Shown in pieces: positions 1 through 10,036 of a stretch of 64,000 nt of DNA (its first letter is position 1; each line of letters starts with the position of its first letter). A program made the position numbers and the translations under genes. Below the pieces are notes generated by a model. The model saw nothing but the letters and a program-made list of their open reading frames with translations. It did no database searches and was not told where the DNA came from. The stretch is from Guadua angustifolia (lineage: Eukaryota; Streptophyta; Magnoliopsida; Poales; Poaceae): positions 48,751,854 to 48,815,853 of the forward strand of contig CM070520.1 in assembly GCA_036346375.1 (NCBI GenBank), given 5' to 3'.

Positions 1-120
1 CCGTCGCTGTCGTCGTCGTCGCCCTCCTCCTCCTTCTCCTCCTTTGCCTCCTCTTCCTCCTCCTCCGCTTCCACCTCCTCCTTCTCCTCCTCCTTCTTCT
101 CCTCCTTCTCTAGCAGCGAG
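1..120. repeat. CTC/TCC trinucleotide low-complexity tract
   Basis: An almost pure pyrimidine tract of CTC, TCC and TTC triplets. It can be read as a Pro/Ser-rich peptide, but only because of the triplet repeat, so I do not treat it as coding. Confidence 0.85.
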
Positions 121-319
121 GCGGGGCTTTGCCCAACACGTGCTCGCTTCTTGGGGGTGCCATTTTGCAACAATAGTGAATTGTGGGGGTGCCATTCTTG
201 CAATAATAGTGGCATTATATAGGCGAATGGGAAGTGCAATAGTTGCCGAGGAATGTGAAGCGCAAAGGTTGGCAGCAGCGAAGAGCAGGCGGCGATAGTT
301 GGGTTGGCGTGGCAATTTG

Positions 320-640
320 AAGGTGGGGCGTATCCTTTGCCGATTTATATTACCAACAGGTAGTGATAATCGGCTATCACTTGCCGGTTAATACCTATAA
401 CGGTAGTGATATATTCTACCGTTTAATTTACAACCAGCGGTGATATTTAAAGTTCTTGCCGGTTCGTATATTCAACCGGCAGTGATATGTATTTTCCCAC
501 GCAACCCAATTTTCCCACGTAGTATGACCTTATCACTGCCGGTTCTGCGTAGAGCCGGTAGTGATAAGCTATTTTCCCGCGTAATATGACCTTATCACTG
601 TCGGTTCTTCGTAGAGCCGGCAGTGATATGCTATTTATAT
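320..640. repeat. CACTA left subterminal repeats with hairpins
   Basis: Repeated TATCACTGCCGGTTC and its inverse AGAGCCGGYAGTGATA. Two nearly identical hairpin units lie at about 531-567 and 593-628, spaced 62 bp apart. Each unit has 16-bp arms around a short GCGT/TCGT loop. In CACTA elements such subterminal repeats are transposase-binding sites; that role is inferred here. Confidence 0.75.
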
Positions 641-700
641 AGCAATCCACCTGACCGACGCCTTTCCCCGGCCGAGCAGAAGAGAGGAGCTCTTTGCTCG
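625..700 (+). promoter_or_regulatory. Possible CACTA promoter (TATA-like)
   Basis: CTATTTATATAG at about 631-642 lies directly after the left subterminal hairpins and is followed by a C-rich leader. The position fits the core promoter of the transposase gene, which starts near 1565. No other evidence. Confidence 0.4.
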
Positions 701-1560
701 GTTGTATTTTTCTTGGAGAGGTGCTGCCGAAATTTTGTTAGTATTTTGTTCATATTTTTCATCGAATCGACATCTTCTCCGTAAAGCGAGAACAAAGAGG
801 AGCTATATTATCTAGGCGAGTTCTTCTTTGAAAAATTGTATTAAAATTTTTGAGGTTCTTGACTTGATCTATGTTATATTTGTCGTAAAATTTTACTTTC
901 TGAGTGCTATAGATGTTGATAATTGCTGATTATGCGGTGTGAGCAGTTTATGTCGGTAGTGCTCAAATTAAGATCTAGCTAAATTATTGAATAAATTATA
1001 ATTCATATCGTAGTGGATGTTTAAGTAATAAAATTGCTAGATGGACAATTATGCATAATTGTAATTAAGTTAATTAATGAAAATTTGTTATATGGATTTT
1101 TAATAGTAAAACGCTAGATGAATTATAAATAGTGAGAATTGCTAGTTGAATATTTAAATAATGAAAAATGGTAGATGGATTTTGCAATAATGAAAGTTGG
1201 AACATAAATAATTATTTAGAAATATATCCTTATATTCTATTATATGCTTGTTTGTTGTAGATTAATTTAATTTAATAGCTAGCGCTACATAACAAAATGA
1301 AATGAAGAAATCTTCTAAATAATTAAAAATGCTAGATGGATATTTAAATAGTGAAAAAGGTTTGATGTATTTCAATATATAGGCAAAATTGCTAGATGTA
1401 TTTGTAAAACTAATCATTTACAATTATATTGTTATTTGCGATTATGTGCTTATAATGTGTTTATCATTTTAATTAATTAGCAATGCACGACTCTCTGTAA
1501 AGAATAATTTATTTTGATATCGTTTGTTCATATCTTGAAATGTAGTTTGATATAATTAGC
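700..1560. other. AT-rich leader or intron region of the CACTA element
   Basis: No coding signal. AT-rich sequence with diverged repeats of GCTAGATGGAT-like and TTTAAATAAT-like words at about 1030-1400. It is probably a 5' untranslated or intronic part of the transposase gene. Confidence 0.4.
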
Positions 1561-1564
1561 GTAG

Positions 1565-4500
1565 ATGGACCAAGATGGATGTATGACACGGACCGTCACG
1601 GTCGAGTTCTTTAATGGTGTGACTTGTTTTTCGAATGCGTCATTTGCGGTACACAAGTCGAGAAACTGGCGGACTATATGTGTTGTCCATGCGTTGATTG
1701 CAAAAATGAGAAGATGTTTTGTAACAAAGAGTCGTCGTGCACATTTGCTTGAAGGGGTTTCAAGGTGGCTATACTGTTGGGTGAGCACGGTGAAGATGAT
1801 ATTGTACATGAAGGGCAACACATTGATGGAGATGATATTGTACATGAAGGGCAACACATTGATGAAGATGGCGGAGACAACGATATGGCGGTGGAAGATC
1901 GTTCGTTGATACCCACGAAGATGATCTAGATCAAATCTTTGCGTGATGGGGAGGGGACTTCACGAGTGAAAGGGATTTTCAAAAGTTCCAGGTATGGTAG
2001 AGGACTCTACATCGCCATTGTACCGGGCTTCAAGGAGGAGCACGAAGTCATACCGTGCTTTCACTCTCGCGATTGAAGGCAAGCAATGGTTGGTCGATAA
2101 GAGCTTTCTTGAAATATTATGTCTCTTGGGGACTTGCTTCCAAAGGGTAGCGTGTTGCCTTCAACTACATACCGAGTCAAGCGGGTTATCCGCCTGTTGG
2201 GATTGGAAGTACAAAGAATACACGCATGTCCAAGCGATTGCATATTGTATCGCAATGAGTTTGCGAACATGGATGCCTGTATTGTTTGCAAAGTAAAGCG
2301 GTATAAGGGCAACGACAACGATATCGAGAACGAAGATGTCGGGGTGAGGCGTAAGGAGAAGAGGTGTCCCCGTAAGGTGGTGTGGTATTTCCCAATTGCT
2401 ACGATGGCACGCCGAAGAGCGTAAGAAGGATGGAATGCTCAGACACCCTGCTGATTCTGTGCAATGGAGGAACATCGACAGAAAATATAAGAAGCACTTT
2501 GCATATGATGTGAGGAATATAAGGTTCGGGTTGAGTACAGATGGGATGAATCCTTTTGGCAACATGAGTAGTCGTCACAGCACTTGGCCGGTGACTTTAT
2601 GCATCTACAACCTTCCTCCTTAGCTTTGCATGAAACGAAAGTACATTATGATGCTACTATTGATCCAAGGGCCGAGCAACCTGGCAATGATATCGATGTG
2701 TACCTCAAACCATTGGTTGAAGATCTTCTAATATTGTGGAGCGATGGTGTACAGGTATGGGATGAGTATAAAGAGAAAACTTTATCCTCACGGGCATTAT
2801 TGTTCGTAACCATTAATGATTATCCTGCTCTTGGCAACTTTGTCGGGCGAGACGACAAAAGGCTTCAACGGATCGTCTAGTGCACGGATGATCTGACTAA
2901 GCCGGTGGTGAAGAACTGCCGAAAAATGGCTTACATGCGGCATCATAGGTTCCTCCGCAAGGATCACCCATACCGCAATAATAAGAGAGCTTTTGACAGG
3001 GACAAAGGAGACCGCCTTAGCTCAGAAGAATTACCTTTGAAACAGATATTTGCATTGTAAAGGATCTTACAATTATTCACGAGAAAGGGGCGGCGGTACA
3101 TCTATTCCGACTTCGAGATAAGGCTCCTTTGTGGAAAAAAGAAATCGATATTTTGGATCCTACCTTATTGGCGGCACACGGAAGTTCGACACGTTAATCG
3201 ACGTTATGCACATAGAGAAGAATGTGTGTGATAGCTTGCTTGGTATCTTCTTGGACATACACGCAAAATGAAAGATACACTTCAAGCAAGGATGGACCTC
3301 GAAGATATAAAAGCGAGGAAGGAGCGCATCACGAAGAAATGGATACAGCAAAAGTACCTTCCATGACTGCTTTGCACTTTGAGCAAGAAAGAAAATTAGC
3401 ATTTGTGAATGCTTGCGGAATCAAAGTTCATACGGTTACTCTGCTAACATAAAGAGACTAGTCTCAATGAAAGACTTAAAGTTAATTGGTATGAAGTCTC
3501 ACGATTGCCCGCGTGATGATGACACAGATGCTTCCAATTGCAATTAGGGGGTTACGCGAGAAAGTCCGAGACCCAATTATCAAGTTGTGTTCATTCTTCA
3601 ACGCGATTTCACGAAGGCCATCGATCCATTAAAACTAGATAAGGCTGCGGGAAGGCGTGGTCCACACTCTGTGTAGGCTTGAGATGTATTTCCTCCATCT
3701 TTTTTGATATTATGGTCCATCTCATTGTTCACATTGTGAAAGAATCTGATTCTTGGTCCCGTATTTCTACATCGATGTACCCTTCGAGAGATTCATGGGG
3801 TTATAAAGAAATGTGTTCAGAATCAAATCGACCGGAAGGCTGCATTGCCGATGGTGAGGAACCGAGGAGGTCATTGAGTTCTGCGTCGATTATATGGATC
3901 TCAAACCGATTGGTGTGCACGTATCTCGGCATGAGGAAGGCTACGAGGAAAAAGGACACTATCGCGAGAAATCATGCGTACTAGCAATCTAGTTGCATTT
4001 ACACAAGCACATTTCACAGTTTTGGGACAATCAGTTGTGGTGGCCCCGTATGTCGACATGCACAAGAACGTGCTATCCAAAACAAACCCAGGGAGGTCAG
4101 AGGTTTGGCTCGCGAGAAACACAGAGATAATTTCGGCGATTGGTTGCGTAGACACATGATGCGTCTGGAGACAGATCGCTTTCGATTGAAAGTGTTGGCT
4201 CGAGGGTATCAACTATAATTCGGACATTCAAGGATCGACATAAATGGTTTTACATTTTATACAAGAGCGCCAAGATAAAAGAGCACCAATCAAAATAGCG
4301 GTATCCGTATAGATGCCTATGACAACAATGGAAATAGGCAAACCTACTCTGATTCATAGAAGAGATTTGGGAGCTTGACTATGGACCTTTGAAGGTCCCT
4401 CTCTTTCTGTGCCAACGGGTCAGACTTCTCGGCGGCGTGAATATCTCATACTTGCTAATTCTGTTACACAAATCTTCTTTGTAACTGACCCGGCAAACAA

Positions 4501-4618
4501 GGAGCGTCACGTGGTTATTCAAGGAAAAAGAAGGATTGTCGGAGTTGAGAATGTTGTCGACGAGGAAAAGTACAACCAATTCGATGAGCTTCCCCTTTTG
4601 GAGAGGATGTTGACCTAA
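1565..4618 (+). pseudogene. Broken TNP2-type CACTA transposase
   Basis: Translated pieces in shifting frames follow the usual order of a plant TNP2 transposase. First is a transposase-associated domain from 1565, starting MDQDGCM with CCPCVDCKNEK read across frames. The core follows: LLPKGSVLPSTTYRVKRVIR at 2137 with IHACPSDCILYR after it, then KVVWYFPIA, GNDIDVYLKPLVEDL near 2684 and INDYPALGNFVG near 2812. A NCRKMAY...HHRFL cysteine/histidine segment lies near 2910. C-terminal parts resembling DUF4218 and DUF4216 lie at about 3680-4180 and 4380-4618. Many stops and frameshifts make it non-functional. A 33-bp duplication (GATGATATTGTACATGAAGG and following bases) occurs at about 1794-1860. 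The family assignment is by recognised motifs; no search was run. Confidence 0.85.
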
Positions 4619-4619
4619 G

Positions 4620-5090
4620 TACCATGGAAGAGAGTGACGAAGCTACGTACATACGCCGTGATCATAACGAAGGTCGAATCGTAGCTTAGTTGTAGTAATG
4701 AAATGTATGCTTTCTTTTGTACGAACGACATGTTCATTTTTTCATATGTAACAATTAATGTAATATATGTAATAATGGAAATTGAGGTTATGCTTTCTTT
4801 TGATCAAATTGAAAGTTTCACTTAATTGGTCGGAGATTAGCATATCACTACATTTGGATTTTTGTGATTTTGACTGCACTTGAATTTGTTTGAATTTGAC
4901 AGCATTTGTTGTTCAATTTGCAAGCATTATTTGATTTTTGAAATATTAAAACAATTAAAATAGTTAGCAATCTGATTTTTATAATTTTAGAACCTAATAA
5001 AAATTTGGGGAAATATTTATATAAAATATTAGATGTCCTATAGTATGCCTCCAAAAATTTTAAGAGAATTTGGATCAAATTTAATAGAAG
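4620..5090. other. AT-rich 3' region of the CACTA element
   Basis: No coding signal. AT-rich sequence with repeated TTTGAATTTG-like words between the transposase remnant and the right subterminal array. Confidence 0.45.
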
Positions 5091-5310
5091 GCAGTACTAT
5101 TCCGATATCACTACCGGTTGTAATTATTGACCGGCAGTAATATTCCACTATCACTACCGGTTGTACAATGGACCGACAGTAATATTCCACTATCACTTGC
5201 CGGTTGTACAATGGATAGCGATAATATTCCATTATCACTTGCGGTTGTAATTATTGACAAACATCGATATACTATCGATCTTGGTTGTTTTATTGAACCG
5301 CGGTGATAGT
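5090..5310. repeat. CACTA right subterminal repeats
   Basis: About four diverged units of roughly 55 bp containing TATCACTACCGGTTGTA and ACCGGCAGTAATATTCCA. They share the CCGGT core with the left array, and together the arrays bracket the transposase remnant. Confidence 0.7.
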
Positions 5311-5735
5311 CCACCTATAAATATACTTTTACCGCTCTCCTTTTAGTTACCCTAACCCTAGCCCGCGCCCTCCTCTCGATTTATAAGCGTAAATGCGCCT
5401 CGGAGCTCCCGCCGCCGCCGCTTTGAACCACTGCCGTCGGCTCGCGCAGAGCTCCCGCCGCCGCCTCGACTCGGGCCGCCGTCGTCTCGCTCGCCTTGGA
5501 CCGCCGCGTCGCCTCGACTCAGGCCGGCACCCGTCGCCTCCCCACCGTCGCCTTCACCTCCACGCTGTCTCCCCACCGTCGCGTCGACCTCCCCACCGTC
5601 TCCCCGCTGTCGCGTCGACCTCCCCGCGTCTCCCCGCCGTGGTACACCTCTTGCGATGTGTGAATGTGCATGTGAAGATGTGAATGTGCAGATGTGAATG
5701 TGATTGTGAATGTACAGATGTGAATGTGCAGATGC
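5311..5735 (+). other. TATA-like box, GC-rich leader-like DNA and GTGAATGTGCA minisatellite
   Basis: CCTATAAATATAC at 5314-5326 follows the right CACTA repeats and precedes CCCTAACCCTAG and a very GC-rich stretch of CCGCC/GTCG words (about 5390-5640). The 97-codon reading frame there is Arg/Pro/Ser-rich, low complexity and unsupported. At 5655-5735 a short tandem repeat of a GATGTGAATGTGCA-like unit occurs. It may be a displaced CACTA 5' end or a separate element. Confidence 0.35.
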
Positions 5736-5739
5736 TAAG

Positions 5740-6750
5740 GGGCCAGTCAATTCGTTTGGCTTGGGGACCTAGCATGTGGGTATAGTGTTCAGTGAGGATT
5801 TGGGACTGCAATAGACAATTTGTGACAACTAATCTGTGATGATTCTAGGGTTATCAATGAGATAGACATTTATTACGTGAATAAGGCCTTAAATTGATAG
5901 ACTTACATCTTTGTAGAAGTCTTGATTTATTCACTTGTCAATTTGTGGTTCTTGTACGCTTTGCATCCTGTAATTAGTATATTCATTTGTTCGGTATGCA
6001 TTATTACGAGCAGTTATTCATTTGTGCTATTTTGTCGAGGGTGTATTTGGAATCTTTTTTCAAGGTTTCAATGCATGTTTTGTACTCCATCATACTTTGC
6101 TCAGCATCATTCAGTAAATCCTGTAAAAGTTATTTGCGAAAACATCAAATACATTCATAAACAAAAAGAATGTCAGTTTGTTGTGATTCTCATGCCTATG
6201 ACCTTGTTGGACAAGGTTGGTTACTGACATAATCTCCAGAATGCCATAGTCTACATAATTTTTGGCATCTTCACAATTATGTCAGATTGGCCATTTTGAT
6301 TCATGCATTTGTGTTTGATGTTTTGGTTAACTCTTTTGATATATTAATCTGAATTAACTTACTTATTGGGAATTAATCAATAACTAAGGTAAGGTTGTCA
6401 CAAATTAGTCTATTACTCGTCCCTTGTGGCGAGGAGGGCCTTTGAGCAACCCGACATCTAAGAACACTCAAAATAAACAAGTTGAGCTTTATGCTAGTTG
6501 CCTTGTTCATTTTTCGCCCTTGTCTTTTTTTGATCATTTTGCTCTATGGTTATTTATATTGCGCCAAAAGTAAACTTCAATTTGGTGCTTTGTATATGTT
6601 CTTGAAAGATGTATACATATGTTGTAAATATTTGTTTTGTAAAGATGTATACATGTGTTGTAAATATTTATTTTGTGCCACTAATTGTAATAGTAAGTAG
6701 TTGTAATAGTTGTAGTTCATTTAGTTAATACTCCGTGCACGGGACTTTTG
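5740..6750. other. AT-rich stretch, no gene seen
   Basis: No coding, RNA or repeat feature I can support, apart from a short local duplication of GATGTATACATRTGTTGTAA at 6607-6665. Confidence 0.5.
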
Positions 6751-6751
6751 G

Positions 6752-7145
6752 GTGACAGTGAGCATACACTTAAGTGGAGTATGGGTGTCACCTCTAAGTC
6801 CAACGCACGTGTGAGGAATCGATTCATATTTCTGGGTGCCCACGAGAGGTTTTCCGGGTGACTTTAGGGTGACAGTGAGCATACACTTAAGTGGAGTATG
6901 GGTGTCACCTCTAAGTCTTTCAAATATTTGTATGTGTTCTTTTAAATATTTGTATGTGTTCTTCAGTGGAGTATGGGTGACTTTCGGGTAATAGTGAGCA
7001 TGCACTTAAGTGGAGTATGGGTGTCACCTCTAAGTCTTTCAAATATTTGTATGTGTTCTTCAGTGGAGTATGGGTGACTTTCGAGTGACAGTGAGCATAC
7101 ACTTAAGTAGAGTATGGGTGTCACCTCTAAGTCTTTCAAATATTT
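6752..7145. repeat. Tandem repeat, unit about 97 bp
   Basis: Four imperfect copies contain GTGACAGTGAGCATACACTT and GGTGTCACCTCTAAGTC, followed by TTCAAATATTTGTATGTG. Copies start near 6752, 6871, 6990 and 7086. The last two are spaced about 97 bp apart; earlier ones carry insertions. Reading frames through it arise only from the repeat. Confidence 0.8.
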
Positions 7146-7212
7146 GTATGTGAGCAACGTATCTTGTGCACATAGATTGCCCTACCTATGTATGAAATTT
7201 CAAGATCTTCAT

Positions 7213-7356
7213 TATATACCGAGAGTTTAAACTTGTCAGAATTTTCTCTTTTTTGTAACTCTCGGTATATATGAGAGTTACAAAAAGAAAATTCTGACAA
7301 GTTTAAAGAGTTTAAACTTGTCGAATTTTCTCTTTTTTGTAACTCTCGGTATATAC
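7213..7356. repeat. Triple foldback repeat
   Basis: A segment running from TATACCGAGAGTTTAAAC to AACTCTCGGTATATA (7213-7270) is followed by its inverse (7271-7307) and then by a direct copy (7308-7356). The RNA could form either of two mutually exclusive hairpins. The outer ends TATACCGAGAG/CTCTCGGTATA look like TIRs of a small MITE that was duplicated head to tail. Confidence 0.75.
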
Positions 7357-7476
7357 AATGAATTTGATACCACATATTATAAAATAATGCATAGAAAATA
7401 GAAAACATGATAGCGGTCGACAGCATGTCGACAGCATCGCGTTCGTGCCATCTCCCAGCATCCCATCCGTGTCGTG
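7357..7476. other. Host flank of the copia insertion
   Basis: Unassigned sequence directly left of the target duplication. It contains a short direct repeat of GTCGACAGCATG at about 7416-7434. It continues at 14122 once the copia element is removed. Confidence 0.4.
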
Positions 7477-7481
7477 ATAGC

Positions 7482-7696
7482 AGTTAAGAAACACTAAAGC
7501 TCACGAAGGCCCAGAATGGCCCGTTTGCCAAAACCCTAGATGGAGGCTATAAATAGAGGTGGGGTTCCCCCTTATTGTATGCATGAGAGAAAGCAATAAA
7601 GAATTTCTGTTCCTCCGTACACTATGTCTCTCTGTTCATTGTATTTGATCTGTCGAGAAACCCTGGACTTACACCCGGTAGCAAGGTTTCTCAACA
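7482..7696 (+). repeat. 5' LTR of the copia element
   Basis: Matches 13903-14116 along its whole length. It starts AG where the partner has TG, and ends CA. It contains TATAAATA at 7548-7555 and AATAAAG near 7594, consistent with promoter and polyadenylation signals. CGTTATCAGCACGAG follows directly at 7697 and is the likely primer-binding region. Confidence 0.95.
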
Positions 7697-9355
7697 CGTT
7701 ATCAGCACGAGCCTCTACCGCCGCCACAGAATTGAAAAGGTGAGATACAGAGATTGATCTAATCTCGCGTATGAATCCTACGTATATATCTATGTGGCAC
7801 GAAGCTGCGTCTTGCAAGCGTTTTTTTTACAGATCGCGTAGCACGAAGCTACTGCTAGTTTTGCTATATCACACATGAAAAAGAAAAACAGCGCCAACGT
7901 GCTAGAAGCACGCTAGCCGATCAGCATGCTGTCGCTCGAAATGCCGTTGCTGTCGCCGCCTCCCCGGTTTTCGCGCCCATGTACGCAGCACGCCGGCCGG
8001 CCCCGATTCGGCCTCGCGCATGAAGCACGCTGGCCGACCCCGCTTCGGTTCCCACTGCATCGCCTCCGGCCTCGCAGGCCCGCGCCTCCATTGAAGGCCG
8101 CCGCCTCGTCTTCGCGCCCGTTGCGTGCCGCCATGACCGACCGGAGCCGCAGCCGAAGAACGCGCCGCCGCCAGTCGCCTCGACCGAAGAACGCGCTGCT
8201 GCCGGTCATCTCGCCTCGAAGGCATCGCCGGCGCCACCCGCCGCCTAGCGCCTAGGCCTCCGTGTGCTCGTAACACCGCCGCCTCATGCATCGGCTTCCA
8301 CGCGCCCGCAACGCCGCTGCCTTGCCCCTCGGCTTCTGCGCTGGTCGTCACTCGTCTCCTGGCCCGCGCCTCGCAGACCCGCGCCGCCTCGGCCGCGCGC
8401 CGCCGCCCGGCTCCTCAGCTTCACGCATGAAGCGCCGCCGCTGACGATGGCCCGCGCCAGCCGTGCGCCGACCGATCGCCCAGCCGCATGCGTGCCCCAT
8501 CGCGCGCCGCTCGCCGGCCGGTCGCCTCCGGGCCTGCCTCATGCCGTAGAAACCGGAAGCCAGAGCGTGGAAGAAGAAGGCCATTCGGATTTCAGGCCAA
8601 TGCGTGAAGGCCATTCGGATTTCAGGCCAATGCGTGAAGGCCATTCGGATTTCAGGCCATCGCATGAAGACCGTTCTAAAATCCGAATTCAAATCCGTAT
8701 TAATCCAGATAGAAGGGGGAAATCCCCAATTTGCCCCTGGATTTTTTTTCTTGTTTTTTCCGAAATCAGTAAGGGAAATTCGGAAAATAGATTAAAATAA
8801 TAGAAAAAATATGAAAAATTGCTAGAAAATTCTAGAATATTACCAGGCTATAATTTCATTTTTTCTCTACATTTATGAATATTTCTGGATCTTTTGCATT
8901 TATTGCTTTATATTCAGTCCATTGGAAATTCATGGGGATTTAATTTCTGCATTTTATGAATTTTGCAACCACTTTTATCAGATTACACACATTAATCTAA
9001 TGATGGAATTTATAAATATACAATATTCATATGCGCGCACGAAGCCGATCGCATGCGCGCATAAATCCGATCGCATGCATGAAACTGATCACACGAAGTC
9101 GATCATGCGCATGAATCCGATCGCATGCATGATGCCAATCGCACGAAGCCGATCGCGTGCATGAATCTGATCGCATGCACGAAGTCGATCACATACATGC
9201 ACAAAACTATATCTATGAATCTTTGTGAATATTTATGAATCTTGTATTTATTGCTTTCTTTAGTTTACTGGAAATTCATGAGAATTTAATTTATGCATTT
9301 ATGAATCTTGTAACCACTCTCTATTAGATTGCACAAAGTAATCTAATGAAAGAAT
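7697..9355 (+). other. Long leader of the copia element with GC-rich and repeat segments
   Basis: Between the LTR and gag. Segment 7900-8560 is GC-rich with Arg/Pro/Ala-rich reading frames on both strands and no recognisable domain. A 30-bp tandem repeat and a duplication around a GATCGCATGC array follow and are listed separately. Confidence 0.6.
8576..8670. repeat. 30-bp tandem repeat, three copies
   Basis: CCATTCGGATTTCAGGCCAA plus TGCGTGAAGG repeats at 8581, 8611 and 8641. The first two copies are identical and the third has three changes near its end. Confidence 0.95.
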
Positions 9356-9365
9356 CTTATGAATA
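8872..9365. repeat. Duplicated 145-bp segment flanking a GATCGCATGC array
   Basis: The segment at about 8872-9018 (ATTTATTGCTT, GGAAATTCATG and TAATCTAATGA in order) recurs at about 9215-9365 with roughly 80-85% identity by eye. The second copy runs into the gag start. Between them, 9030-9200 holds about eight diverged units around CGATCGCATGCATGAA and CACGAAGTCGATCA. Confidence 0.8.
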
Positions 9366-9830
9366 TGCAAATGAATAGCATTGTCAAACGTGAGTTTGAA
9401 GAACTAGCCCCGAATGGTCAGAACTATCTCACATGGGCACCAGATATGAAGATCGTGCTTAGGAGCAAGAAGTTCCAAACTGCCATCGGTCTAGGGTCCT
9501 CGAAGGACGCGCAACCTACTGGCGAGCAGAACGATCAAGCTTTGCACTTTCTCAGGCATCACCTCTCTACCACTTTGAAGAATGAATATATGGCTAAGGA
9601 GAGTTCACCTGTGTTATGAATCGCACTTGAGCGATTCGAGAAACTCAAGTCCACCATCTTGCTCCAAGCACGGCAAGATTGGGTTCACCGAGGTTTACGG
9701 ACTACTGAGCGATGGCGAGTACAATTCTACCTTGCACAGAATTTGTACCAATCTCTCTCTATGTGGCAAGAAGATCACTAAAGAGGAGAAAAATATGGTT
9801 CAGGGAAAGTTCAAAGCATGAATCGCATTA
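9359..9830 (+). pseudogene. copia gag (capsid) remnant
   Basis: The frame starts at ATG 9359. MNMQMNSIVKREFEELAPNG and YLTWAPDMKIVL resemble the N-terminus of copia gag (UBN2-type capsid domain, which begins with 'L.g.NY..W'). The frame stops at 9617 and continues in other frames (LERFEKLKSTILLQARQDW, then RWRVQFYL) to about 9830. The CCHC zinc knuckle expected before protease is absent, because 9830-10030 is AT-rich and non-coding. The gag C-terminus has therefore been deleted or replaced. Confidence 0.7.
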
Positions 9831-10036
9831 TTAACATCTATTTTAGATTGTGGTTGTTAATGAATTTTGAATAATGAATTGTAAGCTCTCGAAGAGCATA
9901 CTTTTTCTTTCTCATGAATGAATATGTAATTTATCTTTTATTCCAGTATTCTATTTTTGCAAGCAATATTTGAATTATTTTGCCAATGTTTGATTGGAAT
10001 TATATTTATTTTATCTAGAAATAGGGTAGCGCCCAA

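Larger units (their letters stand above)
300..5320 (+). mobile_element. Degenerate CACTA (En/Spm) transposon, ends not resolved
   Basis: A broken TNP2-type transposase lies between two arrays of short CCGGT/ACCGG repeats (about 320-640 and 5090-5310). CACTA elements carry such subterminal arrays near both ends. I could not find a convincing CACTA...TAGTG terminal pair or a 3-bp target duplication, so the boundaries are approximate. The left end may lie outside the window. Transcription would run left to right from the TATA-like sequence near 633. Confidence 0.75.

Noticed and set aside
5345..5362. Telomere-like CCCTAACCCTAG (also near 22037)
   Set aside because: Only two units; common in plant promoters and leaders; not an interstitial telomere.
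7926..8800. Two overlapping plus-strand reading frames of 109 and 178 codons in the copia leader
   Set aside because: GC-rich, Arg/Pro/Ala-biased, equally open on the minus strand, no domain, and the second runs through a 30-bp tandem repeat.
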